This document shows, piece by piece, positions 32,852 through 42,068 of a stretch of 50,020 bases of DNA; within the stretch, counting starts at the first letter, position 1, and each line of letters opens with the position of its first letter. The DNA lies in assembly GCA_016929415.1 (NCBI GenBank), contig JAFGIW010000224.1, positions 1 through 50,020 on the forward strand. The letters run 5' to 3'. Source of the DNA: Chitinispirillaceae bacterium (GTDB lineage Bacteria; Fibrobacterota; Chitinivibrionia; Chitinivibrionales; Chitinispirillaceae). The position numbers and the translations under genes were made by a program. The notes beneath the pieces are model-generated. The model did no database searches and was not told the origin of the DNA. It saw nothing but the letters and a program-made list of their open reading frames with translations.

Positions 32852-34696
32852 TCACCTTCCGGCGCGCAGTGCACTGAACCGTTTTTCAAAGTCGGCACCC
32901 CTCACGCCGACAATGTAAAGGCCCTTGCTCGTCGGAATGTTCTGCAGCGAGAGCGTGTGCATGCCCGCGGTCAGCCGCTTCGCCGTCGTTGATGCGGGAA
33001 CAACCGATCCCTCAAGGGTATAAACCGCCACGGTCACCGTCTGCGCCTTGTCAAGATTGAGCGTCAGCCGTTCCCGGCGCGCATTGTACGAAACTGCCGC
33101 ACGGCCGGCGACGCGCGCGGCCTTGACTGCGCCCACCGGCGGCTCCAGCTCGATCGTCACCGGTACGCCGACGGGGGTGTTGTCGTAGTTGGCGCCCTGC
33201 AGGCGAGCCGAGAACTTCAAGGTCACCGATCGGGGCGCGACAATCGCCTCGGCGGCGGCGATCTGCTTTACATTGGATATATACCAGGCGGGGAAATCAT
33301 GAGCGACCGTTTCACCCGGCTTCACGACAATCTCGCTGAGCAGATCGACGCAGATCGGCTGGGACGACGCGCGGTACACTTCCTTGTCGGCCCCCCCCGT
33401 GACGATAAGGTCGTACTCGCACCCCTGGGAAAAGGGACCGAAGGTCTTAGTCGTCGTGGTGGTATTGGTGATGCTGTAACGGATCCGCACCGGATTCTTT
33501 TCCTGGTAGACGTACTTGTCGGCCGCGGTGGTGAAGACGACGCCGTCAATGTTTATTGAAGCGCTGTTTTCGTACGGTACGCTGAAGGTGAAGTCAACCG
33601 TATCGGTCCGCATGTTGTAGAGGGCGACGTGCTTGATGATGATTCTTCCGCTGTAAAAGGCATACACGTCCCAGACTTCGCCGTTGGCGGTGATCGGAAT
33701 TTTACCGATGGTATACCGGCCGTCGGCGCCGGTAATCGCCCGTAAACTTACGATTCCTGTCGCGGACGATGTTGATGATGCTATTGAACCCATCTGGGGC
33801 TTTTCTACAATCACCGTGCATCCTTCCACCGGCACCGGCTTCGCCGCGTCCGCCTTCATGAGGGTTACCTGTCCGGTCACCGTCGCGTACGCATCGGCCG
33901 GGATCAGGGTGAAATTGATCACCGTATCCTTACGGACAAACGCCGAAAGTGAAACGGTGCGGTAGTCGGGATGCGTACAGGTCAATGTATAGTACCCGGC
34001 CTCGATGTTTTTAAAGGAGTAATTCCCGTTCGTGTCGGTTACCGTCGAATCGCGCAGGAACACCGGTGCAACAATGAGATCGGCACTCGACTCCGCTACG
34101 GTAAGCGGAATGGCTGTCGAAGTAAGATAGATCTTCGCTTTGGGAACCCACATGCTCGCCCTTTTCATCGGATAGGGATCGTCATGTACGGTCCCTTTGA
34201 TGGTATACGCGATCGGTGCTCCCGATTCCACCACCGAGAATTCGCCGTAGGTCACCAGCGTACCGGTGGCGCCTCCATCCTGAACGACGCGGTAGGTGCC
34301 GGCCTTGAGCGCTCCCAGCCTGAAGGTCGGACCGTAATCGACCGGATTGTAAACTGCGGGGCACACTTTGCCCTTTGGCGGGGGATCCTGCGTGAACTTG
34401 ACTTTGACGATATAATGTGCGACGGTAATATCCCGGAACGGCTCAACTACCAGCAACTGTTCAATCGTAAACAAGAGGCCGCTGAACGTGGGCGCCATGC
34501 AGGAGTTCGACGCCGTCCCGAGAATGATCTGAACGGTGACGGAATCCCTGCCCGCTTTCGGCGATGAGGGGGTCACGATCAGATACGGTTTCTCCCTGAC
34601 GAGGGTATCGGCGATGGTCGTCTCCTGGGCAAAAGATGAAGCGAAAAGCGCCGGCAACAGAAGTACGAAGAGCGGAGAAGACGTTGAGGGTTTCAT
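32852..34696 (-). CDS. Secreted protein with carboxypeptidase-regulatory and BsuPI-like domains
   Basis: AGGAGG 4 nt before the ATG supports the start. A signal peptide (SPLFVLLLPALFASSFAQ) leads a 614-residue beta-rich protein. Two transthyretin-like carboxypeptidase-regulatory repeats are seen around residues 165-270 (DTNGNYSFKNIEAGYYTL) and 275-360 (ITGADGRYTIGKIPI). Residues ~385-490 look like a BsuPI domain (EKNPVRIRYSITNTTT, YDLIVTGGADKEVYR, KPGETVAHDF). The last ~70 residues (ERLTLNLDKAQTVTVAVYTL, then SKGLYIVGVRG) resemble a T9SS sorting tail. I infer a surface-exposed structural or adhesive protein. It is first in a leftward neighbourhood of such proteins, 238 nt from the LRR gene. 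Confidence 0.8.
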   Translation of the reverse strand: MKPSTSSPLFVLLLPALFASSFAQETTIADTLVREKPYLIVTPSSPKAGRDSVTVQIILGTASNSCMAPTFSGLLFTIEQLLVVEPFRDITVAHYIVKVKFTQDPPPKGKVCPAVYNPVDYGPTFRLGALKAGTYRVVQDGGATGTLVTYGEFSVVESGAPIAYTIKGTVHDDPYPMKRASMWVPKAKIYLTSTAIPLTVAESSADLIVAPVFLRDSTVTDTNGNYSFKNIEAGYYTLTCTHPDYRTVSLSAFVRKDTVINFTLIPADAYATVTGQVTLMKADAAKPVPVEGCTVIVEKPQMGSIASSTSSATGIVSLRAITGADGRYTIGKIPITANGEVWDVYAFYSGRIIIKHVALYNMRTDTVDFTFSVPYENSASINIDGVVFTTAADKYVYQEKNPVRIRYSITNTTTTTKTFGPFSQGCEYDLIVTGGADKEVYRASSQPICVDLLSEIVVKPGETVAHDFPAWYISNVKQIAAAEAIVAPRSVTLKFSARLQGANYDNTPVGVPVTIELEPPVGAVKAARVAGRAAVSYNARRERLTLNLDKAQTVTVAVYTLEGSVVPASTTAKRLTAGMHTLSLQNIPTSKGLYIVGVRGADFEKRFSALRAGR

Positions 34697-34790
34697 AGGG
34701 CCTCCTGTGGATGAAATTTATTATGGTCGTCGTTCATGCGGACTATTATTGTGCAAAGGGAATGCCGGGAAGCAACCTCCTGGTTAGACA

Positions 34791-34825
34791 TGCCGTAACC
34801 TTTTGAATTGCAGAAGATTACGGCA
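34791..34825. repeat. Inverted repeat TGCCGTAA ... TTACGGCA
   Basis: Two perfect 8-nt arms (34791-34798 and 34818-34825) flank 19 nt. It lies in the 238-nt gap between the LRR gene and the downstream leftward gene. Confidence 0.5.
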
Positions 34826-34866
34826 GTACCTCCGATGGCGGCCGCATACCCTTGCCTGAAAAGGCA

Positions 34867-34885
34867 TTGCCAGGAATCCTGGCAA
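34867..34885. terminator. Short perfect hairpin downstream of the LRR gene
   Basis: TTGCCAGGA and TCCTGGCAA form a 9-bp stem with a single A between them. On the minus strand a TGCCTTTTC follows, so it may act as a weak terminator of the LRR gene. A third related copy, CCTGGCAGG, lies at 34900-34908. Confidence 0.4.
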
Positions 34886-34934
34886 CAGCCGCCCTGTTTC
34901 CTGGCAGGTCAGGTTGATTGAAGCAGGTTTGAAG

Positions 34935-36335
34935 TCAGAAATTCTGCAGGGTGCGCACGATGCGGAATTCACCGGTCAGCAGCTCAACGATAGCCTGCCC
35001 GGTGCTGCGGGGAGAACTTGGATCCAAGCGAAGGGTAGTCATCCCGGCATCGGCCCGGAGAAGGACTTTTTCGGCGATCAATTGTCCGTTAAGAGCAAAA
35101 AGCCGCAGCCGCACATTGGAGGGCCGTTCAAGCGTAAAAGAGGCTTCGAGAAACCGGTGGCGCAATGCAAACCGCACCTGCGGCGCGGGATTAACCACCG
35201 CAAGCCCCTTTTGCCATACTCCCAATATAGAATTCAGCGCCAAAAAGTACAGTCCTTGGCGTGTTGCTCTCACGGATATCGTTTTATTCATGCTGTCGAT
35301 GGTACCGCCAATATAACTGACGATTCCCGCTTCCTTATGATAAATTTCAGGCACCATGTCGTACCTAATATCCTCATCTTCCAATGAAAAGGAAATCAGA
35401 AAGGAGCTTCCGGTATCGTTAAAGCAGACATTGAAACGCACCTCAACAGCCTTTTTGATCGGTGGAGCGCCCGGCCATACGTACAATGAAGCGTCCACCG
35501 CCGTCACCTGCACCGGCCGGCAGTCCGCGCTTATTTTCTGGTTGTCGGCGGCAACGTGAACGACCGTTCCGGTCGTGGGATCGGTAATTGTGGAAGTAAT
35601 CTTCGAGTCACACTGTTGCGCAGCCCGCCAGTCGGTCCCGATCTGGTAATTGTCGAGCCATCGGGCGACCGAGGAGTCAACCGAACAGAGCCTGTTTCCG
35701 TTGACGCCTATCTTGAGCCCCGTCAGCGCCGTCAGTTCATCCGGCAGCTTTACGAGCCGGTTCGAATCGAGATTGAGGGTGGCGAGGCTTTGAAGACGGG
35801 CGATTGACGCGGGCAAAGTAATAATACTGTCGCCGACGAACGATGCAGACTGCAGTCTCGAAAGCGTGTCGATCCATGCGGGAAGACTGTCAAGAGCGCA
35901 GTGGTTGACGGTAAGCACCTGGAGCGGCAATCCCCCTATCGCTTCGGGAAGCCGATAGAGAGGATTGGATGAAAGATCGAACCGTGACAGCTTATGCAAT
36001 GTCGACACGGTATCGGGAAGCCCGGTAAGCGCATTTCCCTTGAGCGACAGGGTGACCAGTTCGGGCAGTTGACTGATTTCAGACGGGAGCTCCGTTATCG
36101 GTTTGAGCCCGCTCCGCAGGGAAAGATTGAGCGTCGTCACCCGCGCGGGTTCTACGCCGCTTATCGCTATTGCCGAAGAAACAACGCTTGCCACCGCGAC
36201 ATCGGCCCATCCGATCCTGTCGAGAATCGTGCGGACAACCGTCGAATCGTACGGATCGATCGCTGCAAAACCGCATCCCCAGAGGAGACTTGCGATGAGG
36301 AAGCCGGACCGAATTGGTAAGGTGAACTGTTTCAT
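34935..36335 (-). CDS. Secreted leucine-rich repeat protein with T9SS-like tail
   Basis: A signal peptide (SGFLIASLLWGCGFA) leads a 466-residue protein. At ~65-215 there are seven or so leucine-rich repeats of the plant/bacterial 23-residue type: ITELPSEISQLPELVTLSLK, GNALTGLPDTVSTLHKLSRF, DLSSNPLYRLPEAIGGLP and SIITLPASIARLQSLATLN. The repeats have the LxxLPxxIxxL form, typical of protein-binding surfaces. The C-terminal half includes a beta domain (VQVTAVDASLYVWPGAPP) and ends in a T9SS-like tail (SNVRLRLFALNGQLIAEKVL). I infer an outer-surface binding protein; the partner is unknown. The gene lies 155 nt from the PKD-like gene. Confidence 0.82.
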   Translation of the reverse strand: MKQFTLPIRSGFLIASLLWGCGFAAIDPYDSTVVRTILDRIGWADVAVASVVSSAIAISGVEPARVTTLNLSLRSGLKPITELPSEISQLPELVTLSLKGNALTGLPDTVSTLHKLSRFDLSSNPLYRLPEAIGGLPLQVLTVNHCALDSLPAWIDTLSRLQSASFVGDSIITLPASIARLQSLATLNLDSNRLVKLPDELTALTGLKIGVNGNRLCSVDSSVARWLDNYQIGTDWRAAQQCDSKITSTITDPTTGTVVHVAADNQKISADCRPVQVTAVDASLYVWPGAPPIKKAVEVRFNVCFNDTGSSFLISFSLEDEDIRYDMVPEIYHKEAGIVSYIGGTIDSMNKTISVRATRQGLYFLALNSILGVWQKGLAVVNPAPQVRFALRHRFLEASFTLERPSNVRLRLFALNGQLIAEKVLLRADAGMTTLRLDPSSPRSTGQAIVELLTGEFRIVRTLQNF

Positions 36336-36490
36336 AAACTATCCTCGCTTCATTCTGATTTATAATGTCAGCAAAAGATATGCCTCATGCCGGGTATTCG
36401 AAGAACCACGGATTATCAATACGTTACAGTACCTGTTCGGCCGGGCTGTCTCATTGAATTCCGTATTGATGCCAAGAAAGTGCGCACCCA

Positions 36491-37822
36491 TCAGTCGGCT
36501 CTCCCGGTTATGAAGAAGGTTCCCGACACGGTGCCGGAATTGTCGGCATTGTCGACGACCCGTACCTCAACGATATTCGTGCCTTTGAATCCCGCGGTCG
36601 AGAACCGGTGAACAAACAGATTGCCGATTGAATCGCTTATCGCGCCGGTCTCTGCTCCGAGAGAGTCGCGATGATAGGCAAATGACGGTGGATCGTTCTC
36701 ATTGACGATCCAAATGATCTGCGCCGCATAGTCATCTTTAATTTCCAGGATCCGCACGCCGATAAGAATGACCGAGTCGTGCGGGGCGCAGTATTGACTG
36801 GGTTTGAAAAACAACTTATTGTCGAGCAGCGGCGGACTGATTTTTTTCACCGGAAGATACAGCAGGGTCTCGTTGAGGAGACCGCCTTTACCGAACAGCC
36901 TGATGGTCACCGGCATCTGCGGATCCGCCACCTGATACTTGTGCCAGTACGGACGCTCGAGCGCTTGCGAGGTTACCGTATCACTGCCGTCTCCCCAGTC
37001 GATCGACAGACGAGAAAAAAGCGAGTCGGGATCGGCGACGTTGACCTGCAGATTCTCCCATTCCCCGGTAATGAACCCTTTCGGTCCGGTGCGGATAAGC
37101 GCGAACGTCGGCCGCCGCGGCTTCGAAATAAGTACGGTAAATGAGTCAACGCCCGTATCACCCCGCGCATCGATGATCATGAGCCGCGCATGAAAGGTCT
37201 CCCGTGAGGTATCTCGTGACGAATAGGCAAAGGTAAAGGAATCAACGACGTCGTCGACGGGAGGATCGAACAGCATCTCCAGTTGTTCCCCGCCCGCGGT
37301 ATCGCCGGTATGAAGCACCGCCTTCGTAATTCCTCCAAAAGAGTCGGCGGCTTTGAAAACGACCGTCAGGGAGTCGTCGAAAAAACGCATCGATCCGGTA
37401 TCCACGATTACCGCGCCGACGGCGGGCGGCCGGACTACCCGCGCGAGCCTGTAGTCGCGTCCGGGCGGTTCGAGGGTCACGTCAACCGTGGAATGGAAGG
37501 TATGGTATTCATCCGAGGTGATGGTGATGGACGCCTTTCCGGTCGGCACTCCCGACAGGCGAAACGTTCCGGCGTTATCGGTCGTTGCCGACAGATCCGT
37601 TCCGTCAACGGTCACCACGGCGTCTTCGATTTCCGCGGCTGTTACGTTGTCGCGCACCGAGCCGCGGAGTGTCGCCGTCGAGTGGGAGAAGGGACGGAAC
37701 GGGTCGATGAGCCTGTCGCAGAAAACCTGCATCAGCAGGAAAACGATTGCAGCCGCCGGACCGGCCAGCGCCGATGCATTGTTTAACGGACGCAGGTTTC
37801 TCTTGGCGCTCACCATGCTCAC
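36491..37822 (-). CDS. Membrane-anchored carboxypeptidase-regulatory/PKD-like protein
   Basis: The GTG at 37822 overlaps the stop of the sigma54 activator gene (GTGA), so translation is coupled. A hydrophobic segment at ~19-36 (LAGPAAAIVFLLMQVFC) acts as signal or anchor; its Cys is not in a good lipobox. Residues ~50-125 form a carboxypeptidase-regulatory-like domain (TATLRGSVRDNVTAAEIEDA, NAGTFRLSGVPTGKASITI). Further domains are Ig/PKD-like, with FTVLISKPRRPTFALI, LSIDWGDGSDTVTSQ and VEVRVVDNADNSGTVSGTF. It is an extracellular protein by inference; the coupling to a regulator is the striking point. Confidence 0.78.
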   Translation of the reverse strand: MSMVSAKRNLRPLNNASALAGPAAAIVFLLMQVFCDRLIDPFRPFSHSTATLRGSVRDNVTAAEIEDAVVTVDGTDLSATTDNAGTFRLSGVPTGKASITITSDEYHTFHSTVDVTLEPPGRDYRLARVVRPPAVGAVIVDTGSMRFFDDSLTVVFKAADSFGGITKAVLHTGDTAGGEQLEMLFDPPVDDVVDSFTFAYSSRDTSRETFHARLMIIDARGDTGVDSFTVLISKPRRPTFALIRTGPKGFITGEWENLQVNVADPDSLFSRLSIDWGDGSDTVTSQALERPYWHKYQVADPQMPVTIRLFGKGGLLNETLLYLPVKKISPPLLDNKLFFKPSQYCAPHDSVILIGVRILEIKDDYAAQIIWIVNENDPPSFAYHRDSLGAETGAISDSIGNLFVHRFSTAGFKGTNIVEVRVVDNADNSGTVSGTFFITGRAD

Positions 37823-39663
37823 AAACCGTATTTCTTCATCAAATCCATCAGCGAATTGCGGCTGATGTTCAGAAGCTCCGCGGCGCGCGAAACGTTCCTT
37901 CCCGTCGTGGCGAGCGCGCGCGGAATGAGCACCCGGTCGATCCGTTCCCGCGCCGCCTTGAGGTCGAGCGCGTCATCCGCGTCCGCGGCCGTCTCCTCAT
38001 GCGGGGCTTCCGGCGGCCGCCGCACCTCCAGTGCGCAGTGCTCCGCGTCGATCAGTCCGCCCCGGGCATTGACCAGTGCGCGCATGACCGTATTTTCGAG
38101 TTCGCGGATATTTCCCGGCCAGCGGTGGGCGACGAAAAGCCGCTTCGCCTCGGGAGTAAACCCCTGCACCGCCGGATTGAGGCGCGGTCCGTAGCGCGAC
38201 AGAAAATGGTCGGCGAGGTGCGGCACCATGTCCGGCCGTTTCCGCAGCGGCGGAAGTTCGATCGCGAGCACGTTGAGCCGGTAGTAAAGGTCCTCCCTGA
38301 ACCGCTTCCGCGCCACCTCCTCCTTGAGGTCGCTGTTGGTGGCGGCGATCAGGCGCGCGCTGCTGTGCAGGGTCGCCCCTCCGCCGAGCGGTTCGTACTC
38401 GCCGCCCTGGATGAACCGCAGCAGTTTTGCCTGGAGCGCGTTGTCGAGCTCTCCGATCTCATCGATAAAGAGCGTGCCGCCGTCGGCGCCGGCCACCTTG
38501 CCCGTCTTCCGGGCATGCGCACCGGTAAACGCCCCCTTTTCGTGGCCGAAAAGTTCGCTTTCGAGCAGCTCGCGGGGAATCGTCGTGCAGTCGATGACGA
38601 CAAAGGCTGCATCGGCATTGCAGGCGCGGTGGAGAGCCTTTGCAAACAGCGACTTCCCCACCCCCGTCTCTCCGGTAATGAGAACCGGCAGTCCCGTGGG
38701 GGCCGCCTTGTCGATGAACTCCCGCAGCCCGCGGCAGTCGTCCTGGTCAAGGCCGAAAAAACCCTCCCCGGCGGCCGGGGCCCCCAGCTTCAACGCGAGG
38801 TTCTCACGCTCCTGCCGGAGGCGGCTGATGATGGGGGCGAACCGGCGCTCGGAATGTCGCCTGGCCTCCTCGGAGGCGGTACGTTTCTCCCGCTCGATGA
38901 CCTGGAGATTCTCGAGGACAAGCGCGATAAAGGCCGAACAGGCGTTAAGAAAATGGACGTCATTCCTCAGGATCTGCAGTTGGCCCGCCCGGCGCGATAC
39001 GCAGTAGACCGCTCCGTGAACTTCACCCCCCCGGCTTAACACCGGGAAACAGAGCGCCGAACGGATCTTGAACCGGAGCAGTGTTTTCATCGCGCCGCCT
39101 TCGCCGTCGACCTCCTCGATCACGACCGGCCTCCTCGTTTCGAGGACGGTCCGCAGGACCGACCTGCTGACCACCGCGTATTCGTCGCTCCATTCAATTT
39201 CATCGTTTTCGAGAATGCCGAAACGGTTCTCATCGGAAAGGTAGAGCGAAGCGATCTCAAGCCCGAGAAGCGAGCGGAGCTCCCGCAGGAGCAGCGCAAC
39301 GGCGGCGCTGCGGTCCGACACCAAGAGCACGCGTTCGAGCAGCGTCGAGAGCGTTTCGAGCAGACGGCTGTTCCGCCGGTAGAGTTCCAGCGTGTCAATC
39401 ACCTCGTCAACGATGCCGTCGGGAAGGCCGCCGCCCTTTTTCAGCTTTCCGAGAAGCGCCGCCGGGCGGTCGTCATCCTCATCTCCCGGAATACGGTACA
39501 AGGCCGTCGTACGATGCCCGGAATGCCCCTCCGACACCTCCTCCGTATAGCGGATCGTCAGATCGCCGAGTGTGATGAGGTCGCCGTGCCCGAGCACCCT
39601 CTTTTTTATCCGTTTACCGTTGACCAAGGTGCCGTTGGTACTGTCGAGATCGAGCAGCTGCAC
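37819..39663 (-). CDS. FHA-GAF-sigma54 activator (AAA+) with Fis-type HTH, N-terminally broken
   Basis: This enhancer-binding protein has an FHA phosphothreonine-binding part (~1-45, LLDLDSTNGTLVNGKRI), a GAF domain (~105-255), a AAA+ ATPase with Walker A GETGVGKS, the sigma54-contact loop GAFTGA, Walker B GGTLFIDEIGEL and the arginine-finger region FREDLYYRLNVLAIELPPLR, and a Fis-like HTH at the end (AAELLNISRNSLMDLMKKYG). It would drive sigma54 promoters in response to phosphorylation. The FHA frame continues upstream of GTG 39663 (LESGNVSGLHCSLLLDEHG) to an in-frame TGA at 39754-39756 with no start codon between. The FHA N-terminus is therefore missing; a frameshift is likely. The upstream kinase would supply the phosphate signal. 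Confidence 0.85.
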   Translation of the reverse strand: MQLLDLDSTNGTLVNGKRIKKRVLGHGDLITLGDLTIRYTEEVSEGHSGHRTTALYRIPGDEDDDRPAALLGKLKKGGGLPDGIVDEVIDTLELYRRNSRLLETLSTLLERVLLVSDRSAAVALLLRELRSLLGLEIASLYLSDENRFGILENDEIEWSDEYAVVSRSVLRTVLETRRPVVIEEVDGEGGAMKTLLRFKIRSALCFPVLSRGGEVHGAVYCVSRRAGQLQILRNDVHFLNACSAFIALVLENLQVIEREKRTASEEARRHSERRFAPIISRLRQERENLALKLGAPAAGEGFFGLDQDDCRGLREFIDKAAPTGLPVLITGETGVGKSLFAKALHRACNADAAFVVIDCTTIPRELLESELFGHEKGAFTGAHARKTGKVAGADGGTLFIDEIGELDNALQAKLLRFIQGGEYEPLGGGATLHSSARLIAATNSDLKEEVARKRFREDLYYRLNVLAIELPPLRKRPDMVPHLADHFLSRYGPRLNPAVQGFTPEAKRLFVAHRWPGNIRELENTVMRALVNARGGLIDAEHCALEVRRPPEAPHEETAADADDALDLKAARERIDRVLIPRALATTGRNVSRAAELLNISRNSLMDLMKKYGL

Positions 39664-40955
39664 GCCGTGCTCGTCGAGCAGCAGCGAACAATGAAGCCCT
39701 GAAACATTCCCGCTCTCCAGACGGATCTCCGCGCCGCAGTCGCGCGCGCGCCGTCACTGCCCCCGGCGGGCGCCGTGCGATCCGTCGGGCGGCCCGCTGC
39801 GGCGCCGGGAGATCGCCCGCGCGCCGTTGTCTTTGCATGCGAAAACGTATCGGCAACTGCGTCATCCGCCCCAGCCGTATCGCCGCGGGTGATTTCCCGC
39901 ACAACGGTGCGGTCTTTCCGGGGAGGTCCGGCCCTGCCGGACCGTTGTCCCGGTCGACCGATCAGGACAAGCACGCCGGCAACCCCCGCCGCGGCCAGAA
40001 CCGCCGCGGTTATCACGACCCGGCGTATTCTGTACCCGTTGTCCTGAGGCAGTATGATCGTCGCCGAGGGTGGGGGCGCCGATCCGCCGACGCCTGCAAC
40101 GGAGGATTCAACACCCATCGCGGCCACATCGATGCTCACCGGCCGCCGCTTTCCCGTCAGGGCAAGCTGTTCGAGCAGTTCATTCGCGTCGCCGATCCGC
40201 TCCCGCGGGTCGGCGGCGAGACAGCGGTGAAGGATGTCGTGGCACCATGGAGGCAGGCGGTCCAGAACCGCCGCATCGACACGGATTTCCCCGCGCCGGA
40301 TCCCGTCGATCACGCCGGGGAATGTCTCGTTTGCATAGGGGAGCCTTCCGGCCACGAGTGTGTACAGACAGATTCCCCATGAGTAAATATCCGTCGCCGC
40401 ACTGAGGGCCTTTCCGGAAATCTGTTCGGGCGACATGAACGACGGTGTTCCGGCCACCGCGTCACCGGTGGTCAGCCGCGGGTCGGGCAGGCGGTGCGCG
40501 AGCCCGAAATCGGAGAGCATCGCCCGTCCCTGCCGGTGCAGAAGTATATTCGCCGGTTTAACGTCACGATGGATGATCCCGAGTGAGTGCGCCTGCGCAA
40601 GGGCCTCCGCGATTTCGCCCATGACCGCAATGGCGTTTTCCGGGGAAACCGCGCCCCGTTCCTCGAGCACCCGTTCCATGGTGGTGCCGGGAACGAATTC
40701 CATGATGATATAATGGAGATCGTCAACTGAGCCGAAATCGAATATACGGACCACATGCGGATGGTCGATTTTCGCCGCGGCGCGGGCCTCCCGTATAAAC
40801 CGGTCGGATGCGGAGGGATCCCTGCAGAGATGCGGGTGGAGCACCTTGATCGCAACGGTTCGCTGGAGCCGGTCGTCCGCAGCCTCATACACGATTGCCA
40901 TTCCGCCGACCCCGATCTCCCTGACAATAGTATAGTTCTTTATTACCGGAAACAT
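39606..40955 (-). CDS. Membrane Ser/Thr protein kinase (Hanks type)
   Basis: The kinase domain occupies residues ~8-270: glycine loop EIGVGGMAIVYEA, the ATP Lys in VAIKVLHPHL, catalytic HRDVKPANILL, DFGLAHRL and GTPSFMSPEQISG. A membrane helix follows at ~320-340 (VVITAAVLAAAGVAGVLVLI), then an Arg/Gly/Ala-rich extracytoplasmic tail with no PASTA repeats. The last ~30 residues are the downstream FHA coding sequence read in another frame, so the true stop is probably lost or shifted, which fits a frameshift in the GC-rich 39730-39760 region. It likely phosphorylates a partner recognised by the FHA activator encoded next. ATG 40955 leads straight into the kinase fold. It is divergent from the surface-protein genes. 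Confidence 0.85.
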   Translation of the reverse strand: MFPVIKNYTIVREIGVGGMAIVYEAADDRLQRTVAIKVLHPHLCRDPSASDRFIREARAAAKIDHPHVVRIFDFGSVDDLHYIIMEFVPGTTMERVLEERGAVSPENAIAVMGEIAEALAQAHSLGIIHRDVKPANILLHRQGRAMLSDFGLAHRLPDPRLTTGDAVAGTPSFMSPEQISGKALSAATDIYSWGICLYTLVAGRLPYANETFPGVIDGIRRGEIRVDAAVLDRLPPWCHDILHRCLAADPRERIGDANELLEQLALTGKRRPVSIDVAAMGVESSVAGVGGSAPPPSATIILPQDNGYRIRRVVITAAVLAAAGVAGVLVLIGRPGQRSGRAGPPRKDRTVVREITRGDTAGADDAVADTFSHAKTTARGRSPGAAAGRPTDRTAPAGGSDGARATAARRSVWRAGMFQGFIVRCCSTSTACSCSISTVPTAPWSTVNG

Positions 40956-41042
40956 ATCAATTTAAAATAATGATAAGCGCGGAAAATTGAAAGGTTCGGG
41001 GCGATAAAAAGGGGAGACGGCCTTTTTCGGGTTCAATCCGGG

Positions 41043-41069
41043 TTGACACCTATCTCCGTAATGTATATT
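41043..41069 (+). promoter_or_regulatory. Candidate promoter of the beta-helix/repeat protein operon
   Basis: TTGACA (41043-41048) with TATATT at 41064-41069 (15-nt spacer). It lies about 75 nt before ATG 41142 in the gap divergent from the kinase gene. The spacing is short, so this is tentative. Confidence 0.35.
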
Positions 41070-41141
41070 GGTTTAAGGATATATCAGCGGGTATCGGGTA
41101 TTACAGAGTCATCACCAGCATCAACCGACGCCGCGTATCGG

Positions 41142-42068
41142 ATGAAGAGAAACACACTTTTCAGCAGCCATCGGAATTCCTGCAACCGCTGCCGCCGGAT
41201 CCTTGCGGCAGTACTCCTTCTTTATCTGCTTGGCGGTTACAGCTATGCCCGTCTCACGCCCGAAGACCTTGCGGTCATCTCCGAAACGGGCCTGATCCCC
41301 CTTACCGGGGAACAGGAGGGTGAGTATGCGGGACGGGACTATGTCGTCGTCGAGACAATGCGGATCAACAAGGATAAGACGGTAACCTTCGCACCGGGAA
41401 CGCGCCTCTTTTTCCACCCCAACGCACGGATGATCATCAACGGTACGCTCCACTGCAAAGGCACCCGCGCCAAACCGATCACCGTCGGCAAACTCCCCTT
41501 CGCCCTGCCGAAACTCTCGTCGCAAATGATGGTGTTCGACAATACCTCCATTTTCGTTTACCGCGGCGGCGGTCTCTATCTGCGCCATACGCACCTGGCC
41601 GATTCATCGGTGCGCATCAGGTTGACCGATATTACAAGCGCGTTTTCAATCGATACCGTGACCTGCGCGGGCAACCGGTTCATGCTTCCCGACACGTCGC
41701 TCCTGTTCCCGCCCAAGGCGGTGGTCACCTGTACCAACGAACACGGAGCGGTGGCGCAACACTGCGGGTGGGTGCTCCCGACGAAGGCGACGGCGGCGGC
41801 GCGCCGTTTTCATATCACCCCCCTGCTTGCCGTACGGGCCTCCCTGGGAGCGGGCACCCTGGCTGCGGCGGGAGTGTGGGCCTATTACAACCGTAAAGCC
41901 GACCGCGCCGCCGAGAACTATTTCGCGAAAACCGATTCCCCCGATGTCAGGCGCTACCGCGAGTTGAACAACAGCGCCGTTCTCTACCGTAATCTCGCCG
42001 CCGTCACCGGAGCATGCGGCGTTGCGGCACTCTCCATAACCTTTCTTATCGGAGGGAACCGTCCATGA
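41142..42068 (+). CDS. Exported protein with beta-helix-like region and two C-terminal membrane segments
   Basis: The 308-residue product from ATG 41142 has a hydrophobic leader (ILAAVLLLYLLGGYSYA). The next part, with VVETMRINKDKTVTFAPGTR, FFHPNARMIINGTLHCKGTR and AKPITVGKLPFALP, has the stacking pattern of a right-handed parallel beta helix (as in adhesin-like GxT...NG repeats). The C-terminal part has two hydrophobic segments (LLAVRASLGAGTLAAAGVWA and VTGACGVAALSITFLIGG) linked by a charged loop, which suggests insertion in a membrane. It overlaps the downstream giant gene by 4 nt (ATGA). Function is unknown; it may anchor or export the repeat protein. A longer frame upstream would include promoter-like sequence and is not favoured. 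Confidence 0.7.
   Translation: MKRNTLFSSHRNSCNRCRRILAAVLLLYLLGGYSYARLTPEDLAVISETGLIPLTGEQEGEYAGRDYVVVETMRINKDKTVTFAPGTRLFFHPNARMIINGTLHCKGTRAKPITVGKLPFALPKLSSQMMVFDNTSIFVYRGGGLYLRHTHLADSSVRIRLTDITSAFSIDTVTCAGNRFMLPDTSLLFPPKAVVTCTNEHGAVAQHCGWVLPTKATAAARRFHITPLLAVRASLGAGTLAAAGVWAYYNRKADRAAENYFAKTDSPDVRRYRELNNSAVLYRNLAAVTGACGVAALSITFLIGGNRP

Noticed and set aside
37747..39039. A 430-codon plus-strand frame across the sigma54 activator gene
   Set aside because: It is antisense to a gene with Walker and GAFTGA motifs, and its own sequence is Arg/Pro-rich without a recognisable domain.
41043..41141. TTG at 41043 as a start codon for the beta-helix-like protein
   Set aside because: The same bases form a perfect -35 box, and the signal peptide begins well at ATG 41142.
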